Positions 1 through 6,343 of a DNA stretch of 21,042 bases are shown piece after piece. Numbering within the stretch: position 1 is the first letter of the stretch; every line of letters starts with the position of its first letter. The notes beneath the pieces are model-generated. The model saw nothing but the letters and a program-made list of their open reading frames with translations. It did not search any database and had not been told where the DNA came from. The translations under genes and the position numbers were made by a program. This DNA is from Sulfurimonas sp. (lineage in GTDB: Bacteria > Campylobacterota > Campylobacteria > Campylobacterales > Sulfurimonadaceae): contig JALUKS010000182.1 of NCBI GenBank assembly GCA_027056465.1, positions 1-21,042 on the forward strand, in the 5' to 3' direction.

Positions 1-621
1 TTTGATAACTCCCATATCTCAGGAGTTGCAACTGTTGGGGCGATGATAGTCTATGAAAATGGAAAGTTTGATAAAAAATCCTACCGAACATACCACCTAG
101 AAGCCAAAGATGAGTATGGGCAGATGCGAGAGACACTTACAAGGAGAGTTGCGAGTTTCGAGAAGAGTCCACCCCCTGACCTCTGGGTACTCGATGGAGG
201 TGCAACACTCCTCAAACTAGCACGAGAGATACTAGACTCAAGCGCCATCAACCTAGAGGTAATCACCATCTCAAAAGAGAAAATAGACGCCAAAACTCAC
301 CGTGCCAAAGGAAAAGCAAACGACATCATCTACACAAAAGAGGAAGTTTTTCGACTTAAAAACAGCGATAAAAGACTCCAATGGACACAAAACCTACGCG
401 ATGAAGCCCATCGCAGTGCCATCACTTTTCACAAAAAAACAAAACTCAAACTAGACCAAGAGAGCAAACTCCTCTCCCTCAAAGGCATCTCCCCTGCAAA
501 AATTCAAAAACTCCTACAACACTTCGGCATTTTTAGTGAGTTAAAAAAAGTTTCAATTGAGGAGATTAGTACTATTTTAAGTCAAAAAGATGCTAAAATC
601 ATCAAAATCTTTTATAAATAA
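1..621 (+). CDS. uvrC: UvrABC excinuclease subunit UvrC, C-terminal part (5' truncated by window)
   Basis: UvrC makes the two incisions flanking a UvrB-marked lesion in nucleotide excision repair. The reading frame is open from base 1, so the visible 206 residues are roughly the last third of a ~600-residue protein. They begin in the RNase H-like 3' nuclease domain: FDNSH (Asp2), VLDGG (Asp65) and RDEAH (Asp134, His137) fall where the family has its catalytic carboxylates and histidine. Residues 158-195 (LKGISPAKIQKLL...) are the C-terminal helix-hairpin-helix DNA-binding region. The ATG at base 43 is internal, because family similarity continues upstream to the window edge. The gene ends in TAA; a new promoter follows within 30 bases, so the signalling genes downstream are probably separately transcribed. 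Confidence 0.93.
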   Translation, partial: FDNSHISGVATVGAMIVYENGKFDKKSYRTYHLEAKDEYGQMRETLTRRVASFEKSPPPDLWVLDGGATLLKLAREILDSSAINLEVITISKEKIDAKTHRAKGKANDIIYTKEEVFRLKNSDKRLQWTQNLRDEAHRSAITFHKKTKLKLDQESKLLSLKGISPAKIQKLLQHFGIFSELKKVSIEEISTILSQKDAKIIKIFYK

Positions 622-644
622 GTTCTATTTATCTATGTTTATGC

Positions 645-656
645 TATATTTATAAT
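645..656 (+). promoter_or_regulatory. Predicted sigma-70 -10 region for the PAS/phosphorelay operon
   Basis: The stretch TGCTATATTTATAAT (642-656) offers two overlapping -10 boxes: TATATT with an extended TG, and a perfect TATAAT at 651-656. No -35 is obvious, as usual in this phylum. A start near 663 would give a leader of about 20 bases before the ATG at 683. This is pattern-based only. Confidence 0.5.
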
Positions 657-682
657 GATTTTAGATTTTATGAGGTTTTGTG

Positions 683-1096
683 ATGAATAAAGTAACACCG
701 ATTGATGAAGAGTATATATTTAAAGGGGATGTTATTATCTCTCAAACAGATTTAAAGGGTATAATCACTTATGTAAACCGTGCATTTTGTAATACTTCCA
801 ACTACAATAAAGAGGAATTAATTGGACAAGCACATAGCTTGATTCGACATTCAGATATGCCAAGTGCTGTCTTTGCAAAAATGTGGGAAACTATATCTGG
901 AGGACAAGCATGGAATGGTCTTATAAAAAATCTTCGTAAAGATGGAAAATATTACTGGGTTGATGCTGAGATACTACCAATTACCGATGAGAATAATAAA
1001 GTAACTGGTTATATTGCTGCGAAAAAAGAGGCTTCACGCAAAAATATCAATGAAACAGCAGCTACCTATGCAAAAATGTTAGAAACACAAGACTAA
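683..1096 (+). CDS. Aer-like single-domain PAS redox sensor protein
   Basis: This is a 137-residue soluble protein consisting almost entirely of one PAS domain. It matches the N-terminal PAS of the E. coli aerotaxis receptor Aer as I recall it: a threonine-asparagine-rich loop, then IRHSDMP (Arg55, His56, Asp58, equivalent to Aer RHPDMP), MW, a second Trp77, and KNLRKDGKYYWVDAE like Aer KNRRKNGDHYWVRA. In Aer this pocket binds FAD, so flavin-based redox or oxygen sensing is a fair inference. There is no membrane helix or methyl-accepting domain, so the signal must pass to a partner, as in the Campylobacter CetA/CetB split receptor. I place the start at ATG 683 (GAGG at 672-675, 7-base spacing); a GTG at 680 just before it is too close to that site. 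It is first in the operon, 15 bases before the Hpt gene. Confidence 0.85.
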   Translation: MNKVTPIDEEYIFKGDVIISQTDLKGIITYVNRAFCNTSNYNKEELIGQAHSLIRHSDMPSAVFAKMWETISGGQAWNGLIKNLRKDGKYYWVDAEILPITDENNKVTGYIAAKKEASRKNINETAATYAKMLETQD

Positions 1097-1111
1097 GAGG
1101 GATTTACAAAA

Positions 1112-2626
1112 ATGATACTTTATAACTACAAAAAAGAGTTTTTAGGAATAGAAGAAAAAGATTTACAAGCCTTAGGCTTTAAAAGCCTCCAAGGCTTACA
1201 AAAAGAAGTGAGTGATTTTGCAGATCTTTTTGTAAAAACACCTGGCTATATTCATAACTTTAAACATGTACATTGGATTGATTTCATTACATGTGCCGAA
1301 TCTAACGAAGAATCAAAAGTAATTATTAATGTAAATAATAAAAACTACAGAGCAACAATACAAATTACTACAACATACCTCATAGATAGTCCAGCATCAA
1401 AAGCTTTCATGGTGCATTTAACACATCTCAATGAGTTAACAGCTAAAGAGAGTGAAAATATTTCTGGTGATATTATAGAGAGGCAAGCACCTATAGCAAC
1501 AACAAAGCCAACAATATTTCCTACAAATATCACACATGAAACACAGGAAGAACTATCAGAAATTCAAGAAGAAGATCTACCACTTAGCTTAGATACTTTC
1601 GATACTCCTGATAAAGCAGCAAACGTAACAGTTGATCCCTATGAAGTACCTCTTGATGTTGCCTTTGAAGATGAGTTTATAGATGAAAAACCTCTTGATG
1701 TCACCTTTGAAGATGATTTTTCTCTGAATGTTACAACTGAAGAAGATACAGAGACAGAACCACCTATAACACCTACTACACAAATAATACAAGAAAATTT
1801 TGAAAATGGCTATATATATGACCCTACGGTAGCTTCTGATGAACTTGGTCTTCCACTTGATCTAATCGAAGAGTTTATTCAAGATTTTATTGGACAAGCA
1901 AAAGAGTTCAAAGAGGAACTATACACTTCACATGATAATGGTGATTTAGATAACTTAAAAATACTCTCTCATAAGCTCAAAGGTGTTGCGGCTAACCTTC
2001 GTATTGAAGATGCACTTGAGACTATCACCGAGGTAAACAGCTCTTCAGATTTTACTATTATCAAAAAAAATCTTGATACTTTTTACAACATCATTGCAAA
2101 GCTTGCAGGTGAAAATATTAGTGTAGTAGAAGAAATAGAAGAGATAGAAGAAGCAAAGGAAGATGATCTCTACTCTAATCCACTTGAGATAAAGGATATA
2201 GATGTTCCAGAGAAAATAGAAATTGCCGAACTTGCGGATGATACTTTTGAAGAAGAGATCACTCTTGATATCAAAGATGATGAATTTAAACTTGAAGAAG
2301 TAGATTTTGAAAAGCCAAAAACTGAAGAATTTATATATAATAAGGATATAGTTGCAAATGATATTGGTCTTGATATAGAAAGTTTCAATGAACTTTTTGA
2401 AGATTACAGGAATGAAACTGAGTCGCTTATAACTACACTCCAAAATGCAATTGAAAGTGAAGACTTTACTACTTGTAAGAGTGAGGCTATCAAACTAAAA
2501 GGGATGAGTAACAACATGAGAATCTCGAGCTTTAATCAAGAGCTACAAATACTCATAAACTCATCAAACAAACAAGAGCTAATAGATGCACTTGATCGTG
2601 TAAAGTTAGCACTTAGAACACTATAA
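1112..2626 (+). CDS. Double Hpt-domain phosphotransfer protein with PAS-like N-terminus
   Basis: A 504-residue soluble protein. Residues 1-110 look like a divergent PAS-type fold (FLGIEEKDLQALGF, WIDFI, a final beta-strand AFMVHLTHL), a weak call. Two very acidic linkers (about 142-230 and 335-408) separate it from two histidine phosphotransfer domains. Hpt1 (about 235-332) contains LSHKLKGVAANLRI with the phospho-accepting His287. Hpt2 (about 408-504) is a clear second copy with EAIKLKGMSNNMRI, but isoleucine (Ile460, codon ATC at 2489-2491) sits where the histidine should be, so it should not carry phosphate. The ATG follows an AGAGGGA site. The gene lies between an Aer-like PAS gene and a hybrid kinase that lacks its own Hpt, so Hpt1 is the expected relay step between the kinase's receiver and the stand-alone receiver at 5916. 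Confidence 0.85.
   Translation: MILYNYKKEFLGIEEKDLQALGFKSLQGLQKEVSDFADLFVKTPGYIHNFKHVHWIDFITCAESNEESKVIINVNNKNYRATIQITTTYLIDSPASKAFMVHLTHLNELTAKESENISGDIIERQAPIATTKPTIFPTNITHETQEELSEIQEEDLPLSLDTFDTPDKAANVTVDPYEVPLDVAFEDEFIDEKPLDVTFEDDFSLNVTTEEDTETEPPITPTTQIIQENFENGYIYDPTVASDELGLPLDLIEEFIQDFIGQAKEFKEELYTSHDNGDLDNLKILSHKLKGVAANLRIEDALETITEVNSSSDFTIIKKNLDTFYNIIAKLAGENISVVEEIEEIEEAKEDDLYSNPLEIKDIDVPEKIEIAELADDTFEEEITLDIKDDEFKLEEVDFEKPKTEEFIYNKDIVANDIGLDIESFNELFEDYRNETESLITTLQNAIESEDFTTCKSEAIKLKGMSNNMRISSFNQELQILINSSNKQELIDALDRVKLALRTL
1649..1720 (+). repeat. Imperfect 42-bp tandem repeat in the acidic linker of the Hpt protein
   Basis: Bases 1649-1678 and 1691-1720 are nearly identical (CCTCTTGATGT..CCTTTGAAGATGA) and are spaced exactly 42 bases apart. 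They encode PLDVAFEDEF and PLDVTFEDDF; a decayed third copy, SLNVTTEED, follows directly. It is likely a slipped-strand duplication within flexible linker sequence. Confidence 0.75.
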
Positions 2627-2642
2627 TAGGAGACTTTAACAT

Positions 2643-5600
2643 ATGCAACTCGGACTAAAAAATAGACTAAGGCTCATCAGTCTTTTTCCAATTATACTTT
2701 TATTTGCCATTACAAGCTACTTTGTACTAAACTCATACAATAATTATAAAGCAGCACAGCTTTTACAAGATAAACTTTCTATAAATAAAGAGCTTAATAT
2801 TCTTGTAAATAATATCTCTCGTGAACGTGGTATGACTGTTATGTACCTTGGAAATGCTTCTCCAAATACTCTTCGTTCCCTTAAAAAGCAGCGTGCAGTT
2901 GTTGATGAGAAAGAGAAACTCTACTTAGAACATGTGAAAGACAAAAAAGTTTTACATGATCATTCTCATGGTGTTCAGGCATGTCAAACATGCTTAAATA
3001 TTGAAACACTTGAAGGTGCCTTTAAAAAGATAAAAGAGGTTAGAAAACTTGTAGATTCACATCAAACAAACTTCAAACAAATATATGAAAACGTTTATGG
3101 CAAAGCACTCACAATAGCTATTGATCAACTTGAAAAGATTACTTCTGACCAACTTGACCCTAAGATTAACACTTATGCTACACAATATATCTCTTTAGTT
3201 CGTGCTGCTGAGTTTACTTCAGATGAAAGTGACTTAATCTCTTTTACTCTTGCAAGATCAACGGAAATTGAAGAAGATAAGCTTAACCTTTGGTTTACAC
3301 TTATAGCCAAAGCAGACTCAATTAACTACTCAACACTTAAAAATAAACTACTTGTTTCACAACTTGATGCAGTACTAAAGAATGAAGATACTTTAGAACT
3401 TTTTGATGATATTAACACTGAGAGAACTGGTATAATGGGTTCTTCCTCTAGTGGTAAGTATGATATTACTTCTGGTATCTGGTTTACTATGCTTGCAGAA
3501 AAAACAAATGCGATTTCACAAGCAGAAGATATTGTCTTAACCGCAATGGAGAAGCGGGCTGTTGTAGTAAAATCTAATGCACTAGAGTTCCTTACTATTG
3601 CTTTTACAATTTGGTTAGTTTCTATTATATTTGGTATATTAAGTTTACTTCTCTCAAATGAAATTGCTAAAAATATTAAGAACCTTGAACATGTACTTAA
3701 GCGTGTTGCCGAAGATACACATACTGATACAAGCGAACAAGTAGACATCAACCTCCATACTGCCAAAGGTACTGCTGAAGCCTATTCACTCCTTGAAAAA
3801 ATTATTGATCAGACTCGTCAAGATAAAGAGTTGGCACAAGAAGCAAGTGAAGCAAAATCAATGTTCCTAGCCAATATGTCGCATGAAATTCGTACACCAC
3901 TTAATGGTATTGTTGGATTTACAGAACTTCTTAAAGATACTGGACTAGAAGAAGAGCAAACTGAATTTGTAGAAATCATTGAGAAGTCTTCTGAAAACCT
4001 TCTTGAGATTATTAACAACATTCTTGACCTCTCTAAAATCGAGTCAAATAAACTTGAGATTGAGGATATTGCATTTAATCCTGCTGAAGAGTTTGAGTCT
4101 GCAGTAGATGTCTATGCTGTTCGTGCAAGTGAAAAACATATTGATCTTGGATTCTTTATTGATCCTGAACTTGAGTCTCCTATAAAAGGTGATCCTACCA
4201 AGATTAAAGAAGTTATCATTAACCTTCTCTCAAACGCTGTGAAATTCACTAGTAGTGCAGGTGCTATCAATGTAGATATCAGAAAACTTGACTCTGGACA
4301 AGAGGGTATCACTCGTATTCGCTTTGAAGTACAAGATAGTGGTATTGGTGTTACAAGCGAGCAAAAATCTAGAATCTTTGAAGCTTTCTCTCAAGCAGAT
4401 ACATCTATTACTCGTAAGTATGGTGGTACAGGTCTTGGACTGACTATTTCTTCGCGTTTTATCGAGCTTATGGGTGGTCAACTTGACCTTAACTCTGAGC
4501 CTGGTGAGGGAACTACATTTTTCTTTACTATCGACTTTGAAGAGATTGAAACACTTAATGAATCTACAAAAGGAACATTCTCTAGTATTAATGCTCTTGT
4601 ACTAGAGTCTGCACACAAAACAAAACGCCAAGAGACATATCTACGTGAGTACCTTGACTTTTATGGTGTAAGCTATACATCATTTAAGGATTATGATGAG
4701 CTTGAAATACTCCAGCATCAAATTAACTATGATTTAGTAATAGTTGACTATGACTATACAGATGAAGAGTCTCTCAAACGCTATAGTGACTTACCTCAAG
4801 AGTTAATACTACTTACTAAGTCATACTTTATGAAGAAAATTGACTCTATGGACTTAGAAATATTTAAAACTCTTTATGAGCCACTTAATAATTCTAAACT
4901 TAGACTCGCTCTTGATAACTACCACAGTGACAACTTTAGTGCAAAAAAAGCTAAAAAAGTAAACCGTAAAAAGTTCAACACAGCTACTTCTAAATTTAAT
5001 GCAAATGTTTTAGTTGCCGAAGATAATATCATTAACCAAAAACTTATTAAACGCACACTGGAAGATTTAGGTCTTTGTATTACTATTGCATCAAATGGTC
5101 TTGAAGCATTCCAAAAACGTAAAGATGGTAACTTCGATCTTATCTTTATGGATATACAGATGCCATTTCTCGATGGAATGGAAGCTACTAAAGAGATATT
5201 GGAGTATGAAGAAGAGTACAACCAACCTCATATTCCTATCTTAGCTTTAACAGCAAATGCACTCAAAGGTGACAAAGAGAGATTTTTAGCAGCTGGGCTA
5301 GATGAGTACACAACAAAACCTCTCGTTCGTGCAGAGATAGTTTCACTACTTAACCACTTTTTAGCTGACTATATTGTTGATATAAATGTCCCAGTCTCAG
5401 CAAATACACCAGTAGCTGTAGAGGAAGTCCCTCCAAAAAAAATCCAACTCATTGAAGAAATAGTTGTTCAAGAAGACAAAAGTGAAATTAAAGAAGAAGT
5501 TGCAGAAGAAAAAGCTATAGAAGAAGTGCAGAGACCTAAATATGAGTATAAAGCTGATATTCTTCTTGCAAAAATAAGTCCTTTTGAGACAAGATTTTTT

Positions 5601-5912
5601 ACAAAAATTTTAAACTCTTTAGGTTATACTTATGAATTAGCAGACTCAATCCAATCACTCCTAGATATGACAAAGATAAATAGCTATCAGGTAATTCTCT
5701 TTGATAGTGGTTTTACTAATCTCGATATAATAAGTTTTAGCGATCATGTCAAAGAGGTAATGCAAGCTAGAGAACTTGAATCATCGCTTATTCTTCTAAA
5801 TGACACCGAAGAGATACAAGAAGATGCAGTAGCATTTGTAAGTGAAGTTATAGAAAACAAGGTGAATAAAAGTTCTCTTCATTCGTTACTTAAAAAATAT
5901 ATACAAGGATAA
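2643..5912 (+). CDS. NIT-domain hybrid sensor histidine kinase with one intact and two degenerate receivers
   Basis: A 1089-residue inner-membrane kinase. TM1 is at about 9-29 and TM2 at about 314-337, bracketing a ~285-residue periplasmic sensor. The sensor opens with NNISRERGMTVMYLGN, the signature of the nitrate/nitrite-sensing-type NIT fold, and contains an unusual HDHSHG (105-110) ... CQTC (114-117) cluster. A coiled linker leads to HisKA with NMSHEIRTPLN (phospho-acceptor His414) and the HATPase (N box INLLSNAVKFT, DSGIGV 565-570, GGTGLGL 594-600). Then come a degenerate receiver at about 648-760 (VDYDY, but no acidic pair and YEP in place of KP), a complete receiver at 787-905 (Glu793/Asp794, phospho-Asp837 in FMDIQMP, Thr870, Lys892), and a second degenerate receiver at about 970-1089 (VILFDSGF, no acidic pocket, no KP). 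An AGGAG site precedes ATG 2643. The ligand is unknown; NIT domains are not all nitrate sensors. Confidence 0.92.
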   Translation: MQLGLKNRLRLISLFPIILLFAITSYFVLNSYNNYKAAQLLQDKLSINKELNILVNNISRERGMTVMYLGNASPNTLRSLKKQRAVVDEKEKLYLEHVKDKKVLHDHSHGVQACQTCLNIETLEGAFKKIKEVRKLVDSHQTNFKQIYENVYGKALTIAIDQLEKITSDQLDPKINTYATQYISLVRAAEFTSDESDLISFTLARSTEIEEDKLNLWFTLIAKADSINYSTLKNKLLVSQLDAVLKNEDTLELFDDINTERTGIMGSSSSGKYDITSGIWFTMLAEKTNAISQAEDIVLTAMEKRAVVVKSNALEFLTIAFTIWLVSIIFGILSLLLSNEIAKNIKNLEHVLKRVAEDTHTDTSEQVDINLHTAKGTAEAYSLLEKIIDQTRQDKELAQEASEAKSMFLANMSHEIRTPLNGIVGFTELLKDTGLEEEQTEFVEIIEKSSENLLEIINNILDLSKIESNKLEIEDIAFNPAEEFESAVDVYAVRASEKHIDLGFFIDPELESPIKGDPTKIKEVIINLLSNAVKFTSSAGAINVDIRKLDSGQEGITRIRFEVQDSGIGVTSEQKSRIFEAFSQADTSITRKYGGTGLGLTISSRFIELMGGQLDLNSEPGEGTTFFFTIDFEEIETLNESTKGTFSSINALVLESAHKTKRQETYLREYLDFYGVSYTSFKDYDELEILQHQINYDLVIVDYDYTDEESLKRYSDLPQELILLTKSYFMKKIDSMDLEIFKTLYEPLNNSKLRLALDNYHSDNFSAKKAKKVNRKKFNTATSKFNANVLVAEDNIINQKLIKRTLEDLGLCITIASNGLEAFQKRKDGNFDLIFMDIQMPFLDGMEATKEILEYEEEYNQPHIPILALTANALKGDKERFLAAGLDEYTTKPLVRAEIVSLLNHFLADYIVDINVPVSANTPVAVEEVPPKKIQLIEEIVVQEDKSEIKEEVAEEKAIEEVQRPKYEYKADILLAKISPFETRFFTKILNSLGYTYELADSIQSLLDMTKINSYQVILFDSGFTNLDIISFSDHVKEVMQARELESSLILLNDTEEIQEDAVAFVSEVIENKVNKSSLHSLLKKYIQG

Positions 5913-5915
5913 AAA

Positions 5916-6293
5916 ATGACAAAAACAGATTTAGTAGTTTTAGCAGTTGATGATGATATGATAAACCTCAAACTCCTCAAATCAATGCTTATGAAAAGCG
6001 GTAATGTGAAAGAGGTCATCGAAGTCAAGAATGGCTCTGATGCTATTGGAGAGCTTAAAGGTCGTAATGATATTGATCTTATACTTCTTGATATTATTAT
6101 GCCTGTTATGGGTGGTATAGATATGTTAAAAGTAGTACGTGCAGATGATAATCTACGTCAACTACCTATCATTGTTCTTACAACAGATGAAACGAAAAAA
6201 GCAGAAGCACTTGAGTGTGGAGCAAATGGCTTTTTAATGAAGCCTATAAAAAGAGATGATTTATTAAAAAAGATGGCAACAGTTATCGTTTAG
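5916..6293 (+). CDS. Stand-alone CheY-like response regulator receiver
   Basis: A 125-residue single receiver domain with all key residues: Asp12-Asp14 acidic pocket (AVDDDM), phospho-acceptor Asp59 in LLDIIMP, Thr89/Thr90 after the fourth strand (IVLTTDE) and Lys109 in LMKP. There is no output domain, so it must act by protein-protein contact or as a phosphate sink. The start codon is 3 bases after the kinase stop, and its ribosome site (CAAGGA) lies inside the end of the kinase gene, so the two are translationally linked. It is the natural last acceptor of the relay His414 -> Asp837 -> His287 -> Asp59. That chain is inference from gene order. Confidence 0.93.
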   Translation: MTKTDLVVLAVDDDMINLKLLKSMLMKSGNVKEVIEVKNGSDAIGELKGRNDIDLILLDIIMPVMGGIDMLKVVRADDNLRQLPIIVLTTDETKKAEALECGANGFLMKPIKRDDLLKKMATVIV

Positions 6294-6316
6294 ATAACTG
6301 CCACAATTACTTACCT

Positions 6317-6343
6317 GTCTTAAACAAGTATATGTTTTAAGAC
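6317..6343. terminator. Weak inverted repeat between convergent genes (possible bidirectional terminator)
   Basis: GTCTTAAACA, a 6-base loop, then TGTTTTAAGAC form a 10-bp stem with one bulged T, overlapping the last codons of lon. It lies 24 bases past the response regulator stop and is the only hairpin between the two converging units. It is AT-rich and has no T-run on either side, so termination here is uncertain. Confidence 0.3.

Noticed and set aside
680..682. GTG as start of the Aer-like PAS gene
   Set aside because: It is only 4 bases from the GAGG site; ATG 683 has a normal 7-base spacing.
2045..2443. 132-residue - strand open frame rich in Phe, Ile and Tyr, looking like a membrane protein
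   Set aside because: It is the complement of the Glu/Asp/Lys-rich linker of the Hpt protein; GAA/GAT/AAA codons read in reverse give hydrophobic residues. It has no start signals.
2991..2996. CQTC in the sensor kinase as a c-type haem site
   Set aside because: Haem c attachment needs CxxCH; here Leu follows the second Cys.
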